Positions 1 to 8,335 of a stretch of DNA of 36,633 bases are shown here, one piece after another. This stretch comes from a virus. The translations under genes and the position numbers were made by a program. The DNA lies in IMG/VR virus record IMGVR_UViG_3300017964_002012, positions 1 to 36,633 of that record; one strand, given 5' to 3'. Within the stretch, counting starts at the first letter, position 1, and every line of letters starts with the position of its first letter. Below the pieces are notes generated by a model, which made no database searches, was not told the DNA's origin, and was given only the letters and a program-made list of their open reading frames with translations.

Positions 1-506
1 ATAGATGGAACGATCTAGAAAAAATACTAGATTTAAAAAACACAGATACTGTATTAGATATTGGATGTGCTGAAGGATTAATATCTATTGAAGTTGCTAA
101 AAAAGTTAAACACGTAGAAGCATTTGAATTAGAACTTCATAGAGTCAACGTGGCAAAAGAAAATGCTGAAAAAAACAAAGTAAAAAACATATTTTTTTCA
201 GTTGCATCATTTTTGAATTTTAACTATCAAACATATAATAAAGTACTATGTTTAGGAGTGTATCACAAGATACGACAAGCCAATGCAAGAATTCCCGCAT
301 TAGAAAGAATGTTTCGTTCTTGCACAGATCAATTTTATATCAGAGTACCGGTATTAGACGGAACTGTGCCTATTGATAGGGGTATAGAGGAAAAAGAAAT
401 AATAGACACTGCGTTTAGATCTGGGTTTGATCTAGTTGTTAAGACCAAGCAAAGACCGAATCACGGTTCTATTTTTAAATTTGCAAAACGAATAAATACA
501 GTATGA
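1..506 (+). CDS. SAM-dependent methyltransferase, C-terminal part (5' end outside window)
   Basis: The open frame runs in from the left edge (first full codon at base 3) and stops at 504-506. Bases 48-80 encode a class I methyltransferase motif I (VLDIGCAEG), followed about 20 residues later by an acidic strand end (EAFELE) that would bind the SAM ribose. The gtg at 150 is an internal codon, because motif I lies upstream of it. The rest has no motif that identifies the substrate. The stop overlaps the next start by 4 bases (ATGA), so the two genes are probably translationally coupled. The methyltransferase fold call is good; the target is unknown. Confidence 0.75.
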   Translation, partial: RWNDLEKILDLKNTDTVLDIGCAEGLISIEVAKKVKHVEAFELELHRVNVAKENAEKNKVKNIFFSVASFLNFNYQTYNKVLCLGVYHKIRQANARIPALERMFRSCTDQFYIRVPVLDGTVPIDRGIEEKEIIDTAFRSGFDLVVKTKQRPNHGSIFKFAKRINTV

Positions 507-2725
507 TTTCATCAAAAACATCAAACGACCTATTCAATAAGATTAGAAGTAAATTTTCTAACATACAGCTCGGTAATGCTAACGGAGAAGTTACAGCAGA
601 TACCAACGAAGCAGTGTTTTTTGACTTTGAATTTTCCGAAGATTCTGATAATTTTGGTAGAGTTTCAGTAAGCATCGCAGATGGAGAAAACATGAAAGTG
701 TTTTATAATAGAGAACTTATTGACAAAATTGACGAAACACAAAGAGACGAATGGTATGCATTTTTAAAAGAGTTAAAAGACTTTGCTGTACAGCATCAAA
801 TAACGTTTGATGTGCGAGATATTACCAAAAGTAACCTCACAAAGCAAGATTATAAGAATATAGCAGACACGACTCAAACGGTAAATACAGACGGTATGTC
901 AGAAGAACTAAACAGAATTACAAAATTAGCAGGAATAAGCGAAGGCTTAACAGGCACAAAAAAAAGCTCATTCGAAAATTTGGACAAAACAAGATTAATC
1001 ATCCGACACTCAAAAACAGTAGACGAGAACATACCCGGAGATAGAACAAGAAATATTAATAGTTTATACATTGAAAACGAAGACGGTGAAAGATTTAAGT
1101 ATCCAATCATACATTTAGCAGGTGCCAGAGCAATGGCACGTCATGTAGCCAACGGCGGAAAACCACATGACGACTTTGGACAACACATAGTGGGTGTAAG
1201 CGAACAAATAGCACAATTAAATTCATTTTCTAGATATACGGCAAACAAAGATCAATTGAACGATTCTGCAGGTGATATCATTGAAAAAGCAAAAATGAAA
1301 TTAGAAACTATGAGAAAATATATTAAAGGATTAGCAAAACAAAAAAATTATGAATCAGTAAAAGAAACTTTTCAACCTGCAGAAATATCAGAGTTAGACG
1401 ATGAAACCAAATCAGCATTAAGAGAAAAATTTACATTGAAACACATGGACGACAGAGTTGAATCTGCACTTCCATTAATTCACAGCATAATGAAAGAGTA
1501 CGATGACGAGATAGCAGACCCGGAAATGGACAAACCACTATCAGACAAAGATGCTGAAATTCCTGCACCAGTTGATGCGGCACCGATGGTACAACAATAT
1601 CTTGCTGATCCAGAAAATAAATTGGTATTAAGAAAAGATGATACTGCTGACGCTATGTTAAAAAGAACAAAATTTACAAATAAAAACACAATGTTAGGTT
1701 CTATCTTAAGTGACATTGCATCTAGAATGTTAACTAAAACACCAGAACAAGATAGAGTGGCAAACTTTGCATCACACGTTGCTGATGAAATTTCTCAGGA
1801 AGGTGAACCATTTTTTAAACCATCAAAAGACTATATAAGAAATAAAAAAATTGCATTCCAATTGGCAAAAAGATATGTTGACGATTACAAAAAAATGCAA
1901 GGTGATCCAGAATATCAAAATCAAGTCAGAATGGAACCAGCCGAATTTGGCAATCCAAAAAAAGATAGACAAGGTAAAGCAAAAGAAAACATTGAAGCAC
2001 AGTTTGAATCATGGGCAGATAATATAACAGAACAAAAACCATATGTCAGTATGTACTCGGGCGATGACGGAAAAATGGTTTATGATGTTCTAGACAAGGA
2101 CGGCGAATCTGCTTTTAAAAGTGCTGACTACGATTCCGCAAGAAAATATTTAAGTAGCAACTTTAATAAATTAGCAGGCAGAGCCGAAGAAGCAGTAAAC
2201 GAAAATGACGAACCAATGATCATAGACGGCAAAGAAGTTGATTCAGAAAGCATTGAATACGACATGCAAGATTACAGTGATGTTATTGCTCCGATCAATT
2301 CTGCTAAATTTATTGATGGCACAGATTTAACTGATGATCAAATGGCAGACTTAGAATCATCTAGTGCTTATATCAACTGGGTAAGACAAGACTACGATGA
2401 AAGAGCGATGTCCATGGCAGATGATGTCAACACTACAGAAGGCAACGAATTTGCTCTAGCAGTTCAAAAAGCCAAAGCGGCGGGCATGAAAGCAGGAGAT
2501 AAGTTTAAAGTAGGCGACAAAGAGTACACGTTAAAAGATGCTGTTGAATTGGCAGGATTAAAACTAGAAGAATTTTTTAACGAAGAAGAATTAGCAGAAG
2601 CAAAACCAGATTTCTTAGATCTGGACAAAGATGGTAACAAAACAGAGCCCATGAAGAAAGCGGCCTCTGATGCCAAAAAAGAATCCACAGAACTTGATAG
2701 TATTAAAAAATTAGCCGGTATCTAA
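503..2725 (+). CDS. Large phage protein, probable virion or head-associated protein
   Basis: This 740-residue, highly charged protein contains no enzyme motif that I recognise. Two near-copies of a short motif are present: LNRITKLAGI at about residues 136-145 and LDSIKKLAGI as the last ten residues. Just before the C-terminus there is a DxDxDG calcium-loop-like stretch (DLDKDGNKTEPM). Tails of this kind (DxDxDGNK..EPM plus ..KLAGI) are, to my knowledge, common in proteins of marine T4-like phages, where many are structural or assembly proteins, but I cannot assign a specific role. It overlaps the upstream methyltransferase by 4 bases and is followed by a 139-base promoter region for gp32. The coding call is strong; the function is an inference. 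Confidence 0.8.
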   Translation: MISSKTSNDLFNKIRSKFSNIQLGNANGEVTADTNEAVFFDFEFSEDSDNFGRVSVSIADGENMKVFYNRELIDKIDETQRDEWYAFLKELKDFAVQHQITFDVRDITKSNLTKQDYKNIADTTQTVNTDGMSEELNRITKLAGISEGLTGTKKSSFENLDKTRLIIRHSKTVDENIPGDRTRNINSLYIENEDGERFKYPIIHLAGARAMARHVANGGKPHDDFGQHIVGVSEQIAQLNSFSRYTANKDQLNDSAGDIIEKAKMKLETMRKYIKGLAKQKNYESVKETFQPAEISELDDETKSALREKFTLKHMDDRVESALPLIHSIMKEYDDEIADPEMDKPLSDKDAEIPAPVDAAPMVQQYLADPENKLVLRKDDTADAMLKRTKFTNKNTMLGSILSDIASRMLTKTPEQDRVANFASHVADEISQEGEPFFKPSKDYIRNKKIAFQLAKRYVDDYKKMQGDPEYQNQVRMEPAEFGNPKKDRQGKAKENIEAQFESWADNITEQKPYVSMYSGDDGKMVYDVLDKDGESAFKSADYDSARKYLSSNFNKLAGRAEEAVNENDEPMIIDGKEVDSESIEYDMQDYSDVIAPINSAKFIDGTDLTDDQMADLESSSAYINWVRQDYDERAMSMADDVNTTEGNEFALAVQKAKAAGMKAGDKFKVGDKEYTLKDAVELAGLKLEEFFNEEELAEAKPDFLDLDKDGNKTEPMKKAASDAKKESTELDSIKKLAGI

Positions 2726-2763
2726 ATTTTTTTAATTTACCAAATAATTTCTAAATAATTTTC

Positions 2764-2792
2764 TTGACTTTTCATAAATAACTGCGTATATT
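2764..2792 (+). promoter_or_regulatory. Sigma70-like promoter of gp32
   Basis: TTGACT (2764-2769) and TATATT (2787-2792) are separated by exactly 17 bases. The expected start is near 2799, giving a leader of about 65 bases before the gp32 ATG. A T4-late-like CATAAATA (2773-2780) lies in the spacer, so the site might be used both early and late. It is the only clear promoter in the 139-base gap between the two genes. Confidence 0.6.
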
Positions 2793-2864
2793 ATACGTTA
2801 AGTCTAATATACATTTAGGCAATATAAAAACAAACATAGGCAAACAACAAAGGAGGCTTATATT

Positions 2865-3854
2865 ATGGCAACACTAGCAGAAATAAGAGCGAAACTAAAA
2901 TCTCAAGAAGTTAATCGTTCTTCAACATCAACTGGCGGAGACAACGCCATTTACCCACACTGGAACATACAAGAAGGACAAGAATCGGTAGTAAGATTTT
3001 TACCAGATAAAGATCCAAACAACACTTTCTTTTGGAGTGAGAGAGCAATGATCAAATTGCCTTTCGCGGGTATCAAAGGACAGGCAGATTCTAGACCTGT
3101 ACAAGTACAAGTTCCGTGTATGGAAATGTACGGTAAAACTTGTCCGGTACTAACCGAAGTTAGACCATGGTTCAAAGACAAATCCATGGAAGACATGGGT
3201 AGAAAATACTGGAAGAAGAAAAGTTATATCTTCCAAGGTTTTGTAGTACAAAACCCATTGTCCGAAGATTCAACACCAGAAAATCCAATTAGAAGATTTA
3301 TAATTGGACCACAAATCTTTAATATCATAAAATCAGCATTGATGGATCCAGAAATGGAAGAATTACCAACTGATTCTGTGAGAGGAGTGGACTTTAGAAT
3401 AACTAAAACTTCTAAAGGTGGTTACGCTGATTACTCTACTTCTAAATGGTCAAGAAAAGAAAGAGCACTCGATGAAGCAGAAAGATCTGCAATTGAAAAT
3501 TTCGGGTTGCATAATCTTAATGACTTTAGACCAAAAGAGCCAACCGAAGCAGAAGTAAAAATAATTAAAGAATTATTTGAAAAATCTGTAGAAGGTGAGG
3601 CTTATGATCTGGAAAAATACGGACAATATTATAGACCTGCAGGCGTGGCATATACGGCTACATCAAATGGGTCTAGTCCAGTAACAGAAACTAAAACAGT
3701 AACAGAAAATGTTACTAGTACTGTTGAACCGGTTGAAAAACCAATAAGTGAAGAATCTACAACACCGAGTGTATCTACAACACCATCAAATGGTGATAGT
3801 GCCAAACGAGCTGAAGACATTCTAAAACTTATTAGATCAAGACAAGCAAAGTAA
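2865..3854 (+). CDS. gp32: Single-stranded DNA-binding protein gp32
   Basis: This 329-residue protein resembles T4/cyanophage gp32, which coats ssDNA during replication and recombination and cooperates with UvsX/UvsY. Visible family signatures are VVRFLP at residues 42-47, a Cys-containing loop (C85, C93), and the RKYWKKKSYIFQGFVVQNP segment at about 113-131. T4 gp32 uses three Cys and one His to bind zinc; only two Cys are seen here in that region. After residue 265 there is a Ser/Thr/Pro-rich linker and then a short basic amphipathic end (EDILKLIRSRQAK) instead of T4's acidic tail. The start is fixed by a strong AGGAGG at 2851-2856. It lies directly upstream of uvsX. Confidence 0.9.
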   Translation: MATLAEIRAKLKSQEVNRSSTSTGGDNAIYPHWNIQEGQESVVRFLPDKDPNNTFFWSERAMIKLPFAGIKGQADSRPVQVQVPCMEMYGKTCPVLTEVRPWFKDKSMEDMGRKYWKKKSYIFQGFVVQNPLSEDSTPENPIRRFIIGPQIFNIIKSALMDPEMEELPTDSVRGVDFRITKTSKGGYADYSTSKWSRKERALDEAERSAIENFGLHNLNDFRPKEPTEAEVKIIKELFEKSVEGEAYDLEKYGQYYRPAGVAYTATSNGSSPVTETKTVTENVTSTVEPVEKPISEESTTPSVSTTPSNGDSAKRAEDILKLIRSRQAK

Positions 3855-3862
3855 ACATAAAT

Positions 3863-3912
3863 TACCATTGGCTTCAGTTCAGTTATCGTATTGACACTGG
3901 AGCCGATCGGTA
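3863..3912 (+). other. Long hairpin after gp32 overlapping the next promoter
   Basis: GGCTTCAGT (3870-3878) pairs with ACTGGAGCC (3896-3904) with one G-U pair, and TACC (3863-3866) pairs with GGTA (3909-3912) outside it. No U-run follows on the plus strand, so it is not a classical terminator. The right arm overlaps the -35 box TTGACA (3891-3896). It may protect the gp32 mRNA 3' end or act as an operator. Confidence 0.4.
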
Positions 3913-3919
3913 GTAATAT
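3891..3919 (+). promoter_or_regulatory. Sigma70-like promoter upstream of microprotein and uvsX
   Basis: A perfect TTGACA (3891-3896) is followed 17 bases later by TAATAT (3914-3919); an alternative TATAAT lies at 3917-3922 with a 20-base spacer. The predicted start falls at or next to the ATG at 3926, so the first gene would be read from a leaderless mRNA. Confidence 0.6.
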
Positions 3920-3925
3920 AATACT

Positions 3926-4030
3926 ATGGATATAAAAAGAAAAATTAAAAAAGCAGTTGATTGGTTACTATATCAACAAATTCCTGCATGGATTGTTATA
4001 GTTGCTATCATTGTTTGGATAATATTATAG
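3926..4030 (+). CDS. 34-residue single-span membrane microprotein
   Basis: This short frame fills the gap between gp32 and uvsX. It encodes a basic amphipathic N-terminus (MDIKRKIKKAVDWLLYQQ) followed by one hydrophobic span (PAWIVIVAIIVWIIL) that ends the protein. Such a layout suggests an N-in inner-membrane peptide. No ribosome-binding site precedes it, but a TTGACA/TAATAT promoter ends 6 bases before its ATG. Its stop is 7 bases before the uvsX ATG, so translation of it may feed uvsX. The function is unknown. Coding is supported by position, promoter and the sharp polar/hydrophobic split, not by homology. Confidence 0.5.
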   Translation: MDIKRKIKKAVDWLLYQQIPAWIVIVAIIVWIIL

Positions 4031-4037
4031 GACACAC

Positions 4038-5132
4038 ATGACAAAACCATTTGATATAACAAAATTTAGAAAAAGTATAACAAAATCAATTCAGGGACTG
4101 GGTCTAGGATTTAGTGATCCAACAGATTGGATCTCAACAGGTAATTTTGCATTAAATTATCTTATATCCGGAGACTTCAATAAAGGTATACCGTTAGGAA
4201 AAGTGTCAGTATTGGCAGGTGAATCCGGAGCAGGTAAATCTTATATTGCATCTGGAAACATTATTAAAAATGCTCAGGAACAAGGTATCTTTGTTATACT
4301 GATTGATTCGGAGAATGCATTAGATGAGGCATGGCTTAAAGCACTCGGTGTAGATACTTCCGAAGAAAAATTATTAAAATTATCTTTATCTATGATCGAT
4401 GATGTGGCTAAAACTATATCAGAGTTCATGAAGGGATATAGAGAAGAACACGCAGACAATAAAGAAAATGCACCTAAGATTTTATTTGTAATTGATTCTT
4501 TAGGTATGTTATTAACACCAACAGATGTAAATCAGTTCGAAGCAGGTGAAATGAAAGGTGATCTTGGTAGAAAACCCAAGGCCCTCACAGCACTTGTTAG
4601 AAATACAGTTAATATGTTCGGAAGTTGGAACGTAGGACTGATTGCAACCAATCACACATATGCATCACAAGATATGTTTGATCCAGATGATAAGATATCA
4701 GGCGGACAAGGATTTATCTATGCGTCAAGTATTGTTGTTGCAATGAAGAAATTAAAACTCAAAGAAGATGAAGATGGCAATAAGGTGTCTGATGTTAGAG
4801 GTATAAGAGCGGCTTGTAAAGTTATGAAAACAAGATATGCCAAGCCATTTGAATCTGTACAAGTCAAAATTCCATACGACACAGGAATGGATCCGTATTC
4901 TGGTTTAGTAGATCTATTTGAGAAAAAAGGTTTATTGAAACAAACAGGAAATCGTTTGAAATACGTAGACTCCAACGGTAAGGAAATCATAGAGTTTAGA
5001 AAAAACTGGACTGGTGATAAATTAGATATAGTTATGAAAGATTTTCATAACATAATAGATAAAGAAACCGAAACCGAAACTAAAAAGGGTCTAAAAAAAG
5101 ATGGAAAATCAGATGACAGCAAATCAGATTGA
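4038..5132 (+). CDS. uvsX: UvsX RecA-like recombinase
   Basis: This 364-residue protein is the phage strand-exchange ATPase, which forms filaments on ssDNA and starts recombination-dependent replication. Walker A is GESGAGKS at residues 61-68, and Walker B is seen as ILFVIDSLG in the middle. The DNA-binding core continues through ATNHTYAS and a GGQGFIYASS segment, as in other T4-type UvsX proteins. The C-terminus is Lys/Glu/Asp-rich. It lies between gp32 and uvsY, as expected for a recombination operon. The 3' end overlaps the next gene by 32 bases. No strong Shine-Dalgarno is visible; translation may be coupled to the microprotein upstream. Confidence 0.93.
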   Translation: MTKPFDITKFRKSITKSIQGLGLGFSDPTDWISTGNFALNYLISGDFNKGIPLGKVSVLAGESGAGKSYIASGNIIKNAQEQGIFVILIDSENALDEAWLKALGVDTSEEKLLKLSLSMIDDVAKTISEFMKGYREEHADNKENAPKILFVIDSLGMLLTPTDVNQFEAGEMKGDLGRKPKALTALVRNTVNMFGSWNVGLIATNHTYASQDMFDPDDKISGGQGFIYASSIVVAMKKLKLKEDEDGNKVSDVRGIRAACKVMKTRYAKPFESVQVKIPYDTGMDPYSGLVDLFEKKGLLKQTGNRLKYVDSNGKEIIEFRKNWTGDKLDIVMKDFHNIIDKETETETKKGLKKDGKSDDSKSD

Positions 5133-5340
5133 AGAAATTTGGATAGCAATTAGTAATTACTTGCCTGAAAGAGTTAAATTAGATTGTGCTATCGATTATG
5201 TTAAAACATTAGTTGATATGGATATAGATTCTAAAGTCATTAAAGCCGCAGGTGAATATGATGAAAAATTGCAACAAGCAATAGAAACTGTGCTCGACGA
5301 AGAAATCGACGAAGAAGACAACTATTTTGAGGAAGAATGA
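5101..5340 (+). CDS. Small acidic protein between uvsX and uvsY
   Basis: This 79-residue protein starts inside the uvsX 3' end and overlaps uvsY by 4 bases (ATGA). The C-terminal 15 residues are almost all acidic (EEIDEEDNYFEEE). A second possible start is the ATG at 5113. I do not recognise a domain. Its location inside the uvsX-uvsY pair suggests a role in recombination or DNA mimicry, but that is inference. Coding is well supported by the continuous overlapping gene chain. Confidence 0.7.
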   Translation: MENQMTANQIEEIWIAISNYLPERVKLDCAIDYVKTLVDMDIDSKVIKAAGEYDEKLQQAIETVLDEEIDEEDNYFEEE

Positions 5341-5795
5341 GTTGGTATTCAAAAATAAGTCAAGATATTAGTAAAATACCCGAATGCATACTGTACTTTA
5401 ATAATGAATTAACTTTAGCAAAAAAAGAAATAGGTATATGGGGCAATCTTGAAAAAAATAGTGCCGCAATGCCGGGACAAGTTGAACACCGATTTAATCA
5501 ATTGCAGGAAATCGAGGCTATTCTAGAATATCTTAATATCGAAAAAAGAAGATTACGATCAACTGTATTTAAAAAATTCTTAGAAAACTATCAAAGAGCA
5601 TTATCATCTAGAGACGTAGAAAAGTATGTCGACGGAGAAGCAGATGTGGTCGACATGGAAAAAATTGTAAATGAATTTGCATTAATCAGAAACAAGTGGC
5701 TGGGTTTAGTTAAAGGTCTAGACCAAAAACAATGGCAACTTACTAACATTGTCAAACTTAGAGTCGCTGGTATGGAAGATGCATCAATCAAATAA
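5337..5795 (+). CDS. uvsY: UvsY recombination mediator
   Basis: This 152-residue helical protein matches the size and style of T4-type UvsY, which loads UvsX onto gp32-covered ssDNA. The conserved end of marine phage UvsY is visible: KWLGLVKGLDQKQWQLTNIV followed by KLRVAGMEDASIK, comparable with the helical C-terminal segment of T4 UvsY. The protein is rich in Lys and Glu with long predicted helices. It follows uvsX by one small gene and overlaps that gene by 4 bases and the next by 17 bases, consistent with one operon. Confidence 0.75.
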   Translation: MSWYSKISQDISKIPECILYFNNELTLAKKEIGIWGNLEKNSAAMPGQVEHRFNQLQEIEAILEYLNIEKRRLRSTVFKKFLENYQRALSSRDVEKYVDGEADVVDMEKIVNEFALIRNKWLGLVKGLDQKQWQLTNIVKLRVAGMEDASIK

Positions 5796-6366
5796 AATTA
5801 TATTAACCGATGTTGACGGTGTTCTTCTCGAATGGGAAAAACATTTTAGACAATGGATGATGTCCAGGGGATTCACACTAAGAAAAGGTGCTGAAAAAAA
5901 GTATTCCATGATTGAAAGATATGGAATAAAAAAAGAACTAAAGGAATCACTCATTGAAGAATTTAATAAATCTGCATGGATGTCAATACAAGAGCCCATG
6001 CCCGATTCACAAACTTGGGTAAAACTATTGCACGCCGAAGGTTGGACATTTATACCAATAACATCACAAACTACCGATATACCTGCACAAGAATTAAGGA
6101 AAAAAAGACTGAAAGAATTATTTGGCGGTACTGTGTTTGAAAATTTTATTATATTAGACACAGGGGCTCACAAAGATGCGGCCTTGGCCGAATTTCATGG
6201 AACGAATTTATGGTGGATAGAAGATAAATGGTCTAACGCAAAAAAAGGATTAGAATTTGGATTAAGACCGTTGATCTATAATCATACATATAATCAAAAA
6301 TTTTATGACAAAAAGATCACTAGAGTAAATAATTGGAAACACATTTATCAAATTATCAATAAATGA
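5779..6366 (+). CDS. HAD-superfamily phosphatase
   Basis: The N-terminus carries HAD motif I, DVDGV, at residues 11-15 (nucleophile D11, acid/base D13). A motif II-like Ser/Thr lies in PITSQTTD, and a motif IV-like acidic pair (WWIEDKWSNAKKG) is near residue 145. At 195 residues it is about the size of 5'(3')-nucleotidase-like HAD enzymes found in T4-like marine phages. The ATG at 5779 is chosen over the upstream one at 5749 because motif I then lies at the usual distance; this start overlaps uvsY by 17 bases. Substrate unknown; a nucleotide or end-processing role would fit the neighbours. Confidence 0.75.
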   Translation: MHQSNKIILTDVDGVLLEWEKHFRQWMMSRGFTLRKGAEKKYSMIERYGIKKELKESLIEEFNKSAWMSIQEPMPDSQTWVKLLHAEGWTFIPITSQTTDIPAQELRKKRLKELFGGTVFENFIILDTGAHKDAALAEFHGTNLWWIEDKWSNAKKGLEFGLRPLIYNHTYNQKFYDKKITRVNNWKHIYQIINK

Positions 6367-6384
6367 AAATAAACTCTAGTAATA

Positions 6385-7650
6385 ATGTTTGAAAAAGAAA
6401 AAAAATATTTCCCAATAAAAACAAAAACGGCTTGCCAACTCAAGTGGAATTGGTCTACAATTATTTTGACCGAAGGAACGACCAGTAGTTGTCACAGATG
6501 TCTCAAAGTACCTTTGGACAAAGACAATTTTGATAATTTTCATAACTTGCCACACAAGATAAAAGAACGCGAAATTATGTTACAAGGTAAATGGCCCACA
6601 AAAGAAAACGGTGGTTCGGGACATTGCACATACTGTAAAGATATTGAGGACTCCGGAGGGTTGAGTGATAGACAGCATCATTTAAACATACCTAACCAAG
6701 TTCCGGAAGAATTAGAAAATGATACCACACTTACCAAAATAACTCCAAAGGTTTTAGAAATTTTTCTAAATAAAACGTGTAATCTTAAATGCACTTATTG
6801 TAATACAAGAAACAGTACACAATGGAATATTGAATCAAAAAAATTTGGTCCACTTAAAGACACAAACGGAAATGAATTTTCTGGATATACTTTCAGTGAA
6901 AGTGTGCCCGAACATCGACAACTTTTTGAAAAATCCATGGATTGGATTAAAAGAAACGGTAGTAAATTAACTAGACTACATTTACTGGGTGGGGAAACTT
7001 TTTATCAATCAGAACTACAAGAAGTAATTGATACATTATCGTCACTGAAAAATCCAAACCTAGAACTTAATATTGTTTCTAATTTAATGGTTAAAGAAAA
7101 TACTTACAAAAACTATATAGAGCAAATCAAAAAACTTTGCATAGATAGAAACATTGGTAGATTTGATCTCACTGTCAGCATAGATGGTTGGGGCAAGGAA
7201 GCCGAGCTCGCTAGATTTGGTTTGAAGTTGGATCATTGGGAAAAACTATTCCAATATACGGTCAATCAAAAATGGATTTTTTTGAATACCAATCAAGTCA
7301 TTACTGCTTTAACCATGCGTACTATTCCGGATTTAATTAATATAATACAAAAATATAGAAAAATAAGAACTATAAATCAAGAAATTACATTTGTTGATGG
7401 AAGAGAATGGATGCATCCTAAAATTTTTGGGAAAAAATTTTGGGAAAACGATATCAAAAAAATATTAGATATCATGCCAGAAGATAATGAAAATAATAAA
7501 AATGCCAAAAAATATATGGCAGGTTGTTTAAACTCTTTACCAGATGAACAAAATAAAAAGTTAATACAAGAATTAAAATATTTTTTAGATCAATTAGATC
7601 GTAGAAGAAACACAAATTGGAAAGAAGTCTATCCTTATTTAGATATATAA
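6385..7650 (+). CDS. Radical SAM protein with N-terminal Cys cluster
   Basis: The radical SAM CxxxCxxC motif is CNLKCTYC (C132, C136, C139), followed by a GGE motif (LLGGETFYQ) for SAM binding and a VSIDGWG strand. Before it lies a Cys-rich region (C17, C36, C39, C81, C84) resembling an auxiliary iron-sulfur (SPASM/twitch-like) site placed N-terminally instead of C-terminally. 421 residues. It begins the glycan island just after the HAD gene. Relatives in marine phages are usually left without a reaction; modification of a peptide or sugar is possible. The family call is firm, the substrate unknown. Confidence 0.85.
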   Translation: MFEKEKKYFPIKTKTACQLKWNWSTIILTEGTTSSCHRCLKVPLDKDNFDNFHNLPHKIKEREIMLQGKWPTKENGGSGHCTYCKDIEDSGGLSDRQHHLNIPNQVPEELENDTTLTKITPKVLEIFLNKTCNLKCTYCNTRNSTQWNIESKKFGPLKDTNGNEFSGYTFSESVPEHRQLFEKSMDWIKRNGSKLTRLHLLGGETFYQSELQEVIDTLSSLKNPNLELNIVSNLMVKENTYKNYIEQIKKLCIDRNIGRFDLTVSIDGWGKEAELARFGLKLDHWEKLFQYTVNQKWIFLNTNQVITALTMRTIPDLINIIQKYRKIRTINQEITFVDGREWMHPKIFGKKFWENDIKKILDIMPEDNENNKNAKKYMAGCLNSLPDEQNKKLIQELKYFLDQLDRRRNTNWKEVYPYLDI

Positions 7651-7654
7651 TAGT

Positions 7655-8335
7655 ATGAGTTTAAAAGTATATGTGGGTTGGGATTCTCGAGAAGATATAG
7701 CATATCAGGTATGTGAGCATTCCATTAAAAGAAGAGATTCTTTGGCAGAAGTAATTCCTCTCAAACAAAATGAGATGAGAGCACAAGGAATTTACACCAG
7801 AGAAAAAGATAAACTTGCCTCTACAGAATTTACATTTACAAGATTTTTTGTACCTTACTTAAACGACTACAAGGGTTGGGCAGTATTTTGTGACTGTGAT
7901 TTTGTATGGCGTGTATCTACAAAAGAACTAGAACAATACTGCGATGATTCAAAAGCGGTAGTGTGCGTACAACACGATTACCAACCAAAAGAAACAACAA
8001 AAATGGATGGACAGTTACAAACAGTGTATCCTAGAAAAAATTGGAGTTCTATGGTATTATGGAATTGTGGTCATCCAAAAAATAAAATACTAACCACAGA
8101 TTTTTTAAACGAACAAACTCCAAAATTCTTACACAGATTTAGTTGGTTGGAAGATTCAGAAATAGGCTCTTTACCACATCATTACAACTGGTTAGTTGGT
8201 TGGTACAAAGAACCCGAAGACGGCAAACCAAAAATATTACATTACACAGAAGGCGGGCCATGGTTTGATGGTTATCGAGAATGTGAATATGCCGATGTAT
8301 GGAAGAAAGAAGTTATAAATCTTTTTTCAAATTAA
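7655..8335 (+). CDS. GT-A fold glycosyltransferase (GT8-like)
   Basis: This 226-residue protein starts with a nucleotide-binding strand (LKVYVGWDSRE) and has a DxD motif, DCD, at residues 80-82 (AVFCDCDFVW), typical of metal-dependent GT-A enzymes. A late LHYTEGGPW stretch resembles the C-terminal His metal-ligand region of GT8-type enzymes. It probably transfers a sugar from a nucleotide-sugar donor in the cytoplasm. It follows the radical SAM gene by 4 bases and overlaps the opposing gene tail to tail by 23 bases. Donor and acceptor are unknown. Confidence 0.75.
   Translation: MSLKVYVGWDSREDIAYQVCEHSIKRRDSLAEVIPLKQNEMRAQGIYTREKDKLASTEFTFTRFFVPYLNDYKGWAVFCDCDFVWRVSTKELEQYCDDSKAVVCVQHDYQPKETTKMDGQLQTVYPRKNWSSMVLWNCGHPKNKILTTDFLNEQTPKFLHRFSWLEDSEIGSLPHHYNWLVGWYKEPEDGKPKILHYTEGGPWFDGYRECEYADVWKKEVINLFSN

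Noticed and set aside
5749-5778. Upstream start for the HAD gene
   Set aside because: It would add ten residues inside uvsY without a ribosome-binding site; motif I placement favours 5779.
7646-7651. Perfect TATAAT just before the ATG at 7655
   Set aside because: No -35-like hexamer lies 15-19 bases upstream (AGAAGT region), and the box is formed by the stop codon of the preceding gene.
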